Source of the DNA: Gymnothorax reevesii
Taxonomy: Eukaryota; Chordata; Actinopteri; Anguilliformes; Muraenidae
Assembly: GCA_029721435.1 (NCBI GenBank)
Contig: CM056580.1
Location: forward strand, 77,649,367-77,713,366
Length of the DNA: 64,000 bases
Reading direction: 5' to 3'
The position numbers and the translations under genes are program-made. This document shows positions 14,143 to 25,200 of the stretch, piece after piece (the first letter of the stretch is position 1; every line of letters starts with the position of its first letter). Under the pieces are notes generated by a model. The model was not told where the DNA came from and ran no database searches. It saw only the letters and a list, made by a program, of their open reading frames with translations.

Positions 14143-14350
14143 AGGGGTGGGTTTCCCGATAACATTGGATCTCAGGATTAGCAAGTGTTTTAAAGAGATT
14201 CTTAAGCAACAGACATTCTCTTGTTACGTGGGTTAGTTTAGAGTGAACTAGAGACACTTTAATTACGAAGCAGACGTTATTTTAAGAACAATTGTAAGAG
14301 TCATTTTAAGAGGTGCTTAGCGTTAAGAGGCTTTCGGGAAACCCACTGCA
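14143..14350. mobile_element. Short TIR element (MITE)
   Basis: The left end AGGGGTGGGTTTCCCGATAAC and the right end GGCTTTCGGGAAACCCACTGCA form an imperfect terminal inverted repeat around a core of about 170 bp with no coding potential. Sequences with GTGGGTTTCCCGA-type ends are common miniature elements in fish. The target duplication is not clear. Confidence 0.65.
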
Positions 14351-14949
14351 GGCTCAAAAATTTAGACGCCCATATAACAGTAGTAACAGTCAACAGGACT
14401 GGTCAATTGAGAGGTTAGTTAGCATTTTTAAATGAATCTATCTTTATGGTTTTTTCTTTTGTTTTTTTATTTATTAGTTTATATGTTAATTTTAATTTCA
14501 AGACACTCTCAATTAAAAAAAAATCAATATATGCACTAAATGCACCCAACTCCTGTTCCAGCCATGCCCTTTACTTCCAGTTCAATGATCAAAATGCTTT
14601 CGCAGATATTTTTCCTCCAATCAGATTCAAGTTCAGATTCTGACCCCTTGGTACTGAGGAAATGCTGAAAGGATAGCATTTATGGCTGCATCACTGTACC
14701 TGTATTCAAGTATGTGAAATGACATTTTAAAAATCTGGTATTTTTTAGTGATAAAAAATGTAAAACTCTGTGTAAGTAATAAATGTATTACAATCGGGTA
14801 AACTACTGGTCCCACTGCATGCGAAGGTACATAAGGCAGCGAAATGAACACTGGTCAGCACTGCTTGATTTGATACTCTATCATATCATTCCCTTCACTG
14901 ACCAGACATAATTGTTTTGAGTTGAAATTCAGCGGAAAATAGACAAACG

Positions 14950-16434
14950 CAGGGGCGTAGATGTAACTGGGAGTTGCGGGGGACGGAGACACAGCCTTTA
15001 TGACAATTAGCCCTGGCATGTTCTCAATCATTTTCCTTCATCAACACGTTTTTCAATTATCTTAATTGGCAACTGAACACACAGTTCCTCTCCATATGCT
15101 ATCTAACAGCATCCAGCGATGATACAGTGTGTTGTGTTCCAGGGTCCTGGGCCTTTGGCCAGGACAGTTTTTTGGGTTTTTAACAGTTTCTTGTATCAGA
15201 ATTTAACATTTCATAGTTCATGTTTATTGGTCATGTTTTTACTTTTCCATGTCTTTTGTTTTGCCAGGTCTGCCCATCCACTCCACCACTTGTCTGCGTT
15301 CCACCCCATGTCTTCATTTTTGCACACTTCAGAGCTCTGGTTGGCTTTGGGTATTTCCTCCTTCCTTCTGTGCTGTGCTGAATTCGGGGCTCTCTTAGCT
15401 TAATTGGCGATTAACTGTTTTTAAGTTACTAACATTTACTAACAGCTACGGGAGGTGTAATTCTTAGACAGGCACATTACTAAATACTACTAATTTAGGT
15501 AGGGCGTTTATTGTCATGATTCCTGCTTTGCTATTTCTAGATCTTGCTGTGCTTTTCTGTTCCAACATTCATGCTTCCTTCAATCTGCATGCTTCATTGA
15601 TACTTAAGCTGAGCACGCTCATTCTCTTAATGAGCAAGTCATGTTAGCCTATCATTGTCCTCGTCTCATGATCTTCTCATGATTTTCTTCCCATTATCTG
15701 GTGTCGGTGGAAGTTGGCTGGCAGACAGGGTCTTGTGTTTTTCATGTCAAGTTTCATGGCCTCTCATGTCCTTGAGTTCCACAGTGTTAAGTGAAGTATT
15801 TTTGTCTTTCTTATAGCCAAGTCTTGTTGTTGTCTAAGCCTGATTATTCTTTTCTGTTTGTGGTTTTCTCCCTGGAGGTTCCAGTGGTTTTTGTTTTTTG
15901 TCGTTTGGACTTCTTAGTTTTCAGCTCTGTGAAGCTTACCTTAGTTGGATTTTTGCAACCCTTTGGGACAAGTTTTTTTTTTTTGTTGGCCCTCGTGCCT
16001 GTTTTCTTTTGTTTTAATAAATTCCCTGTTCCCCAGCATCTCGCATCTGGTGTCTTACTGATCTCTCATCACGGTGAGGTAAATTAAGTTCAGAAAATTA
16101 ATTTACTGCTTACCTGTGAGTTAACAGGTAAGCAATTTTGATTAATGTTGATTTAAACACCGCAAATATGCATCCTGATGACCGATTGCCGTCTTACTTA
16201 CTCAGAGAGAACAAGCAGCACCTGTTCATTATGGACTGCAAAAAGTTAAGTGTTGCATCAACACTTAAAGAGTAGAGTCAAATCGCATATGGAGAGGAAC
16301 TGTGTCTTCAGTTGCCGATTACGATAATTGGAAAAGGCGTCGATGAAGGAAAATGATTGATAACTGGCCAAGACTAATTGTCACAAAGGCCGTGTCTCCG
16401 TCCCCACCAACTCCCAGTTAAATCTACGCCCCTA
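14950..16434. mobile_element. Long-inverted-repeat DNA element split by a solo LTR
   Basis: About 150 bp at 14950-15100 (starting CAGGGGCGTAGATG) is the reverse complement, with scattered mismatches, of 16285-16434 (ending AAATCTACGCCCCTA). Removing the solo LTR inside leaves a hairpin-forming element of about 540 bp with no coding frame. The flanks read TAGACAAAC on the left and TAGCCAACC on the right, a 7 of 9 match that could be a decayed 8-bp hAT target duplication. The superfamily call is tentative. Confidence 0.8.
15130..16071 (+). mobile_element. Solo LTR of the sushi-like Gypsy family
   Basis: The sequence begins TGTTGTGTTCCAGGG and ends TCTCATCA. It follows the LTR at 21250-22257 along its whole length, including the CTTAATGAGCAAG block, the GAAGTTGGCTGGCAGACAG block, an AATAAA-type polyadenylation signal near 16016, and the GCATCTGGTGTC terminus. 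It is 942 bp against 1008 bp. Part of the difference is a CATAGTTT repeat array that only the complete copy has. The flanks CAGTG (15125-15129) and CGGTG (16072-16076) look like a 5-bp target duplication with one mismatch. No internal region remains, as expected after LTR-LTR recombination. Confidence 0.9.
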
Positions 16435-16670
16435 GCCAACCATATTAAAAATTCATCATACAAATCTCTATTTCTTTAACACTGTATCAATGGTTGTGTA
16501 ATAAGAAATACATAATTGTTGTTGTTCAAATTTCTTTTTTAGGAATAACCCCTTCAGATGTATCATCTCGTTTTCGAGGGCGGTCCCACACAATAAGCAG
16601 ATGAATAGACATTAAAAAAACCGATAATTGTATCACTAACACAATAAAACCAAGAATACTTACACGCGTG

Positions 16671-16696
16671 CACACACACACACACAAAAAAAAAAA
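16671..16696. repeat. CA microsatellite with A-run
   Basis: About eight CA units are followed by a run of A. Confidence 0.9.
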
Positions 16697-17605
16697 TTAG
16701 TTGCATCAATCAGCACCACACTTTGAAAAATAAATAACTAATATATAATATTTACGTGATTGTAAATTTGTAGTTTTTGCATTTTTTTTCACCTTGTTTC
16801 ACGTAAGATTTTTGGCGGCATACTGAAGTAAGCATTATTTCATTTTTAAAGGGAGAGGAGCATTTTCAGCGATGAATCACATGTCAAATGAGCATCTCTG
16901 GGCTAGAAATAGCACTGTTCCTGATGTGTTATACTAGTCTTTTTATTGGAAAAGTGATAATAATTTGGCATTGCTCTTGATGGTCCTGAAACTGAAGGCA
17001 GCAATGCATTTTATCTGAGAGCTTCTCGTTATTAATCTCTTCACAGAATCTCGTAAAACTAAGAATGGGTGGATATGCGCTCTAAAGCAAGTTCAATGAA
17101 GGCAATAAATATTGCCGTAAATTTATGTTTATAGGTAATTTATGTCCCGTTCATATTAAAAACTTCATTGCATTTTTATAACCCATGACACATGTGAACC
17201 AGGACAAGCCAAGAGAGGCTGGCATTGACTACATGTAAAATAGTTATTGACCTCCGTGACCCAGGCATGAGGGAACACAGCTCCCATGTCAGAGAACAAT
17301 TTAAACAAAAATCTGACAATTTGTGAATTTAGAGCTATGTTGTGCATCGAACCCATGACTGGTCTATACCTTACTCTGCCGGACCAAAACATCTGTACGA
17401 CCAAATCTGGTGAATTAACTCAGAGGCTGGCGGTATTATTAAGCATGATAATTTGACATAGAAAATAGCTGTGACTAGGGATTACCGGGGCCCAGAACGA
17501 GTAACTCCAAAGTTTAATGGACGCTGTTCAGTGACTTGGGGGTAAGAATTCTAAGATCTCCGTTGAGTGACTGAGATGGTAACAAAAGTCGCCCCAATCA
17601 CTTAG

Positions 17606-17613
17606 TATAAAAG
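17606..17613 (+). promoter_or_regulatory. Possible TATA box (TATAAAAG)
   Basis: TATAAAAG is preceded by CCCAATCA at 17593-17600 and followed about 40 bases later by ATGGAAAATCC (17651), which opens a 78-codon frame of unknown identity. The arrangement resembles a core promoter, perhaps of an LTR or viral-like element, but no partner structure was identified. Confidence 0.25.
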
Positions 17614-17731
17614 ACTCCTCGAGGCCTGTCAAAATAACACTCATCACAGCATGGAAAATCCACCTTATAACGCAGAAACCAGGCGTGTTGATCAGGCATG
17701 TGCTTACAGTTTACGTTACTCAATTAGTAAT

Positions 17732-17868
17732 GCAATCTTCCATTGTGATAACGGCTACACACATACAGATGCACGTGTGGGAAGTCGCACATGTGAGAAG
17801 TCGTCTACGATCTTCCATAACTACTATTGGCTACACACAGCATGGAGATGCACGTGTGGGAAGTCAGT
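17732..17868. repeat. Imperfect tandem repeat, period about 76 bp
   Basis: Two copies, 17732-17790 and 17808-17868, share ATCTTCCAT, GGCTACACACA and GATGCACGTGTGGGAAGTC blocks. A purine-rich GGGAGGGGAC tract follows at 17992-18001. Confidence 0.75.
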
Positions 17869-19923
17869 TGCGATCCTCCTCAAATAGTTAGTTTTCCTAC
17901 CTTTTATGCTCGACCTCAAGAAGCGCTTCCTACAGCAGGGTCATAAATCATTTGGGTAATCAGGAAGGCAACCCCTCCTCAGAGGGAATTTGGGAGGGGA
18001 CATTAACACAAGAAGAAGAAGTATATTCTTTTCATACTTATTGAATGAGGCTTTAGTACTATTTTAATCCCTTCGAAATATGCACCATGTAATTTCTGAA
18101 TTTTAGTGGAGTAAAATGATACCAAACACGATACGCTTGCACTACAGTTTGCCCGAAACGTCTAGCACAATACAGAATTACAAAGATGATCCGTATTAAT
18201 GTTATTAATCAGCTCTTATCCTACAATATAACAGAAAGACACGTTATATTCATAACATTGTGGGTGAACTTCGTATTTTTACACTTTGATCCTTCGAATC
18301 TCCCATTCCTAGGGCTCAGTTCTGTAGATCTCTGGTCGATGACCCTGTGGCATTGTTCGGCACAGGGTAAGTTCAGGAAGGCCGTTTTAGGGTAAAGTGG
18401 GGGACACCCTGATCGATATGCTCCCACTGTCCTGAAATACCTCTGCAGGATGCAGGTGTTTTTAAGACAATAGGGGGTAGATTTAATAAAGTCCTACTGA
18501 GTCTGTGAGAGATGCATGAGTTTGGTTACCTCTGCATTTCACGGCCCTGAAGTGTTTCTGTCAGGATGTGTTGGCCAGTAAGATAAGTTCACCATCGTCA
18601 TGTGTCCGTGACAAGGGGCACACAGACCTCCCTGCCTTCCCAGTGCGACTTACATCTGTATAAGGGTCAGATCCAAAACCTTTGCTAGTATGATGGATGG
18701 AATTCAGAGTAATAAAGTACCTTAAAGTTAAATTAGGCAGGGTATGCATGATTGATAGAAGGTGGGATCCCTCTGTGTACAATTAGTCTAAGTATGCAAA
18801 TTAGACATATGTTATGGACAGAATCAGAGAAATTATCAATTCCCACCAACCTCCATAGTGACTTACTGTAATAATTGGGCAGTACGTTTTAATTAAGAAA
18901 CATAAAGTTTTATTTATTGTTTGTTAACATAGCCAAAATTGTCATTTTTATGGGACACCACTATCAAAATTGGTAAATCTGATTGCCTAAGTTTAAACCT
19001 GGAGGTTGACAAGTTTTGAATCTGACCCATAAATAGGACATTGACTTGATCCAACGGTATCAGCTGACTGCTTTGATGAGTGATATGCTCAGTTTAGTGC
19101 CAATCACAGTCCTTTCCCACAATGCTGCCAATTAGGAGAGACCACTTTGGGAGCCCATAACCCTTCAGGGCCCGCAAAATCTCTGGCAGATCATGATATA
19201 GGCCATTTCTGTGAATGTGTTATAATGCACAAAAGGTTGAAATTCCAATTAATGCTTCAGAGCTGAAATGCAGCCACAAAATCTTGATTTTTATGAAAGA
19301 CAATTCTGTGAACAAACTCCCCTTCTTTAAAAATGGTTCAGTCTATGGGGTGGTGCATTGCTCATTGGAAGCAAAAGGTAGTTAGCGCTGTTGAATTCTG
19401 TCATAGGCAAAAATCTGAGGTTGCAGTACGCCTGACTGTGTCTCACCCGCTGGAACTCAATAAAAAAAAGAATGTAGCGACTGAGAGACAAAAGTATTTA
19501 GCAAGAGATAGAGCAATGATGAAAAAGAAATATAAATCTAGACATCAAAAAGGAATAGAGGACTGGTATCGAGAAGCCAGGGGCACACATGCCAGGCAAT
19601 TACAGTCGGTATACGTATGTTTTGGGGAGACAGTATTATAAAGGATTTATTTATATTTTCTGTTGTTTGCGAACAGCAGCTGAGTATGGACATTGACTTG
19701 ACCAAGTGAGATAGCCTGGTCCGAGCATCATCAAAATATGGTGAAGTCCAAGTTCAGTATATAAGTGTTTACAAAAATAAAACTGCTAGCCTGTTGACAT
19801 AGAGGAAGTGAGTCTTGTGAATACAGTAATGTTTAGTAGCTTGATGTCTTCATGTAATAATGAAGTGAAGCTGTTTTGCATTCAGCTATGGCATTGATAA
19901 GCCAATTTAACTTGTGTGATGTA

Positions 19924-20338
19924 TTGTATCAAGCAAAAGTCTTCAGCACATTTATAGCAATTTTGTACGGCAAATATGCTTAATAACTAAGAAATGTACT
20001 ATACAGCACTGCAAACTGTTAAAAACTAAATGAAACCAATATTTGGTGAGACTATGCTTTGCCTAAAAATTTGTGACACTGTCCTGTTTTGCCATAGTTT
20101 TAGAAGAAGATTGGCTTTCTGCTTTGAAACCTTGCCTCCTTTCCACTGCAGACTGACTGTCTCACTTGCGTCTATCTCTCTGAGTAATTGCAGACAGTCA
20201 TGATGATGTTGACATCACAGCTCTGTCAAGACTATACTAACTGTTTATTCAATAAATACTAACGTAAAATAAAACAGCCAAAGACAGATTCAAATTTTTA
20301 AAAAATGTAGGGTGCCAAAAACTTTTGCATAGTACTGT
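19924..20338. mobile_element. Tc1-type MITE
   Basis: The left end contains GCAAAAGTCTTCAGCAC and the right end GGTGCCAAAAACTTTTGCATAGTACTGT. As an inverted pair they match the GCAAAAGT-CTT-GGCAC terminal repeats of short Tc1/mariner-derived elements of fish. The core of about 415 bp holds no transposase. Boundaries are approximate. Confidence 0.6.
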
Positions 20339-20665
20339 CTGCCAAGAGTAGGTTGCTTAGTTGTTCATTAGTTTCTCTATCAAACATTACATTAAATGTG
20401 TAGCCTTCAATTTAAAAAGAATATGCAATTAAAGAATTAAACATTCATGCACCACTAGTGCCGAATCATCTATGTCTTTTTTGACTCGTTAGTGAGTGAC
20501 TGCATCATCGCTATTACTCGCACATTATTCTCCGCTCTTTTGAGTTCGTAATAAGTAGCTAAATGTATAATTAGTCATGCAAAATCTACTTAAGCCATTG
20601 ACCTTGTTTTCTACAGAGCAAGTATATTGCTTCAATATTAAGATCATCGAGATAATGATAATACA

Positions 20666-21194
20666 TACAGTACCAGTCAAAAGTTTGAACACACTTTGCT
20701 AATGTCTCAGCACTCTGTTTTTAGAGAAATTTAAACAACTTAACTTCTCTGTATAATCTCAAATAGAATCTGGTTAGAGGGTAACAGAGGTTAAAATAGA
20801 GTAATTTGCTTGTTTGAATAGTTTCCACAACTTTGGAATTCTCAGAGAAGCCATATTTTGCAAAGTAAACAGACAATCAATCTCTTTCCATTTTCTAACA
20901 GCTGAATTGAATTCAAGCTGTTTTGGGGCTTATTGGACAAAAAGGTCAATGAGAAGCAAACTGCAAGTGCAGCACATCTTCGGGAACTTAGACGGCCACT
21001 CAACTGCAAACTTATAATAGCCATGTGACTGTCCTTGTAAAAAAAAGAAAAAGGATACTCAGCAGATATGACAACAAATGCTGGTTAGTTTGATGGAGTT
21101 AAGCAAATCTGTTTAGCAAAATAAAAGGTGCTTTTTTTGTGCCATGTATTGTAAGAAAAATGTGGGTATGCTCAAACTTTTGACTTTTACTGTA
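20666..21194. mobile_element. Tc1/mariner MITE with TA ends
   Basis: It starts TACAGTACCAGTCAAAAGTT and ends CAAACTTTTGACTTTTACTGTA, an inverted pair bounded by TA on both sides as expected for a TA target. The 529-bp interior has only short frames. It lies 55 bp upstream of the Gypsy retrotransposon. Confidence 0.85.
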
Positions 21195-21249
21195 GACAAA
21201 AAAGAAAAATGTAAAAGTCAACGTTGGCAACAGGCAAGGTGGGGTGCCC

Positions 21250-22257
21250 TGTTGTGTTCCAGGGTTCTGGCCTTTGGCCAGAACAGTATTGCTTATGGTT
21301 TTAACAGTTTCATGTTCATAGTTTCATAGTTTCATAGTTCATGCTCATAGTTCATAGTCATAGTTTTAACAGTTTCTTGTATCAGGATTTCACATTCCAT
21401 GTCCATGTTTTTCCTTGTCCATGTTTTTGTTTTCGCCAGGTCTGCCATGCCACTCCACCGCTTGTCTGCGTTCCGCCCCGTGCCTTCGTTGTTGCACATT
21501 TCAGAGCTCTGGTTGGCTTTGGTATTTCCCTCTTCCTTCTGTGCTGTGCTGATTCGGGGCTCTCTAAGCTTAATTGACAATTAACTGTTTTTAAGTTACT
21601 TACATTTACTAACACTCACTGGGTGGTGTAATTCTTAGATAGGCACATTACTAATACTACTAATTTAGACAGGGAGTTCATTGTCATGATTCCTGCTTTG
21701 CTATTTCAAGATCTTGCTGTGCTTTTCTGTTCTTAACATTCATGCTTGCTTCCAAGCTGCATACTTAATTGGTACTTAAGCTGAGCACGCTCATTCTCTT
21801 AATGAGCAAGTCTTGTCAACCAATCTTGTCCATGTCATGATCTTGCCCTGCCTCTTGTTTCTGCTTCTCCAGGTGTTGCCCCTCATGTCATGATTTCCAA
21901 GCCTTTATCTGGATGCGGTGGAAGTTGGCTGGCAGACAGTGTCTCAAGTTTGTTTCTAGTCGCGTCTCGTTTAGCCAAGTTCTTGTCAAGTTCCCTAGTC
22001 TTGTCCTAGCCCTTTGTCTTGTGTATATATATAGTCTGGTTATTTATTTTTCTTGTTCTTCTTGCCTGGAGTTTCCAGTGCCTTTTGTTTTTTGCCATTT
22101 TGCATTTATTGTTTTATAGCTCTGTGTAGCTTACCTTAGTTTGTTTTTGCAACCCTTTGGGCCAAGTTTTTTGTTGGCCCTCGTGCCTGTTTTGTTTTGT
22201 TTGAAAATAAAATCCTCATTCCCTTTTCCCGCATCTGGTGTCACTGATTCCATATCA
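21250..22257 (+). repeat. 5' LTR
   Basis: It begins TGTTGTGTTCC and ends ATATCA. It contains a CATAGTTT-type short tandem array (about 21312-21370) in the U3 part, a TATATATATA box at 22024-22033, and an AATAAA polyadenylation signal at 22206-22211. This gives a U3-R-U5 order with a short U5. Confidence 0.96.
22024..22033 (+). promoter_or_regulatory. LTR TATA-like box
   Basis: TATATATATA lies about 180 bp upstream of the AATAAA signal in the same LTR, at the spacing expected for transcription starting in the LTR. The same sequence is at 27721-27730 in the 3' LTR. Confidence 0.5.
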
Positions 22258-22270
22258 GTAGACACTGTCT
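22258..22270 (+). promoter_or_regulatory. Putative primer-binding site (non-canonical)
   Basis: The bases directly after the LTR read GTAGACACTGTCT. They lack the TGG start that pairs with the CCA end of a tRNA. AGACACTGTCT (22260-22270) is complementary to AGACAGTGTCT inside the LTR (21934-21944), which raises self-priming of the Tf1/sushi kind as an option. Confidence 0.4.
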
Positions 22271-22286
22271 CATTGACACCAGCGGG

Positions 22287-25200
22287 ATGGAGTGCAAGAT
22301 CGCCCAGCAAGAGGCTGAGCTGCTGCGGCAACGGCAGCAGATTCAGGAGCTGACAGCTGCGCTGGCCACTCTGCAAGCCAGCCTCCCCTGGGCGGGTTCC
22401 AGCCAGGCTCCCACCATGCCTGCTACCCAGCCCCTTGCCACCCCTGCACCTGTGCTCCAGCCCGGAGCGGAAGCACCCCAGCTGCAGCCAGTCACGCACC
22501 CAGGTCCTGAGCCTCGCCTTCCACCACCTGAGCGGTACGGCGGAGAACCAGGGTTCTGCAGGGCCTTCCTCACCTCCTGCGAGATGTGCTTCGCTCTGCA
22601 GCCTTCCACCTTCGCCTCGGAGCCGGCCCGAGTCGCCTTCATCTTTTCCCAGCTGACGGGGCGGGCTCGCCTGTGGGGAACTGCCGCATGGCAGGCTCGG
22701 CTGCCCTGTACTACCACCTACCAGGCCTTGGCGGAGGAACTGCTGCGCATCTTCGACCGCTCCAAGCAGGGAAGAGCTGCAGGGCGAGAGCTACTGAGGA
22801 TGAGGCAGGGGAGGAGATCGGTGGCGGACTATGCCATCGACTTCCAAACGGCGGCAGCTACTTCTGGCTGGAGCAAGGAGGCATTGTGTGACGTGTTCCT
22901 CCAGGGGCTGTCCGAACCAGTCAAAGACCGACTGCTCTTTTGTGAGATCCCAGAGTCTCCAGAGGCCCTTGTCGACCTGGCCCTTCGTATTGACAGCCGC
23001 CTGGAGGAGAGGGCGCTCACCCTTGGCCCTGGTCGACGTCCTGCCCCCTCTGGTCAGATCCAACCCCCGGGTCCCAGTCATGCGTCGCCTCAGGACCAGC
23101 CGAGGAGAAGCACCACCACACCCCCTCCTGGGGAGGCATCTCCCATGGAGATCGGGAGGTCCCGGCTCACCCAGGAGGAGCGCCAACGGAGAAGGAGGTC
23201 GGGGGCATGTTTTTACTGCGGCCAGCAGGGTCATGCCGTGCGAGGCTGTCAGTCAAGACAGCGCCCCCTAGCATCTGGAGGAGTACTGGTGGGTGCTTCA
23301 TCCAAGGAGACCTCCTCCTACCGCCGGACCTGCGTTCCGGTGACCCTGACCTGGGAGGGCCGCTCCCGCAAGACCACCGCCCTCATTGACTCGGGGGCTG
23401 AGGAAAACTTTATCGACGCCAGAGCTGCTGCTGAGTGGGGGGTTCCCCTATGCCATCTTCCCAGCCCATTGTCCATCTCAGGGCTGGGTGGGCAACCCCT
23501 AGCTAAGGTGTCCTTCCGGACCGTTCCCATCCAGCTGCAGGCGTCCGGTAACCACCGCGAGCAGATCCGGCTGTTCGTGACTGAGACCCCTCGCTCCCCT
23601 ATTGTCCTGGGTCATCCCTGGTTGGCGCTACACGGGCCGGTGATCGACTGGGCCCGCCATGAGGTGCGGGAGTGGAGTGCCTCCTGTTCAGCCAGCTGCC
23701 TCCTCGACTCCCGACCCTCTTGCTCTGTGGGTGGACCAGCTCCCGAGGGGAGGCCAGACGTCTCCAGAGTGCCCCCCGAATACCACGACCTAGCAACAGT
23801 CTTTAGCAAGTCCCGTGCGGTGTCCCTGCCCCCGCACCGTCCGTATGACTGTGCTATTGACCTCCAGCCTGGCACAGCGCCTCCTAGGGGTCGTGTCTTT
23901 GCCTTGTCTGAGCCAGAGAGGGGGGCCATGGACAAGTACATCCGGGAGTCCATTGCAGCTGGCATCATCCGTCCATCCTCCTCTCCCGCGGGGGCAGGCT
24001 TCTTCTTCGTCAAAAAGAAGGACGGCTCCCTGCGCCCCTGCATCGATTACCGAGGCCTAAATAAGATCACCATCAGGAACCGCTACCCGCTTCCACTGAT
24101 GTCCTCGGCATTCGATGTGATCCAAGGGGCGGCCATCTTCACCAAGCTGGACCTGCGGAATGCTTATCACCTCCTGCGCATTAGGGAAGGCGACGAATGG
24201 AAAACCGCTTTCAACACCCCTAGCGGCCACTGGGAGTACTTGGTGGTTCCATTCGGCCTGACCAACGCACCCGCAGTGTTCCAAAACTTGGTGAACGATG
24301 TGCTTGGAGATATGATCGGGCGGTTTGTCTACGTCTACCTTGACGACATCCTGATCTTCTCCCGGGACAAGACGGAGCACACTAACCATGTTCGCCAGGT
24401 GCTCCGCCGCCTCCTCGAAAACCGCCTCTTCGTCAAGGCTGAAAAGTGCGAGTTCAGCACCACCACTACCTCCTTCCTGGGGCACGTCATCTCCCCTAAC
24501 CACCTGGGCATGGACGAGGAGAAGGTCAAGGCTGTGGTGGACTGGCCCGCACCCAAGGACCGCAAGGCCCTACAGAGCTTCCTAGGATTCGCTAATTTCT
24601 ATAGGCGATTCGTCAGGAACTATAGCACCGTGGCAGCTCCCCTGACGGCCCTTACCTCCATCAAGGTGCCATTCCGTTGGACTCCGCAAGCCGAGGTGAC
24701 CTTCTGTGAGCTGAAGAGGCGCTTCACCACCGCGCCCATCCTCACCACCCCCGACCCCGCCAAGCAGTTCATTGTGGAGGTGGATGCCTCCAATGTCGGG
24801 GTTGGTGCGGTACTATCCCAAAGATCCAGCAATGATCAGAAGGTACACCCGTGCGCGTTCTACTCCCACCGACTGACGCCTGCGGAGTCCAACTACGACG
24901 TCGGGAACCGGGAGCTGCTGGCGGTGAAGCTGGCCCTGGAGGAGTGGAGGCACTGGCTTGAGGGGGCAAGGGTTCCGTTCCTGGTCTGGACGGACCATAA
25001 AAACCTAGAGTACCTCCGTTCAGCCAAGAGGTTGACGCCCAGACAAGCCAGATGGGCCCTCTTCTTTGACCGGTTCAACTTCTCCCTGGCCTACAGGCCA
25101 GGGTCCAAGAACACCAAGGCTGACGCGCTCTCCAGGCGTTTCGACGCTTCCTCGGCCAAGGGAGAGCCCAGCTCCATTCTGCCCAGAACATGTTTCGTAA

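Larger units (their letters stand above)
16435..19923. other. Gene-free stretch with one promoter-like, repeat-bearing patch
   Basis: No gene is supported. A CA microsatellite with an A-run lies at 16671-16696. The 17480-18005 patch differs from its surroundings and is listed separately. Frames of 60-102 codons (for example 19333-19641) are lysine-rich and match no family I recognise. Confidence 0.45.
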
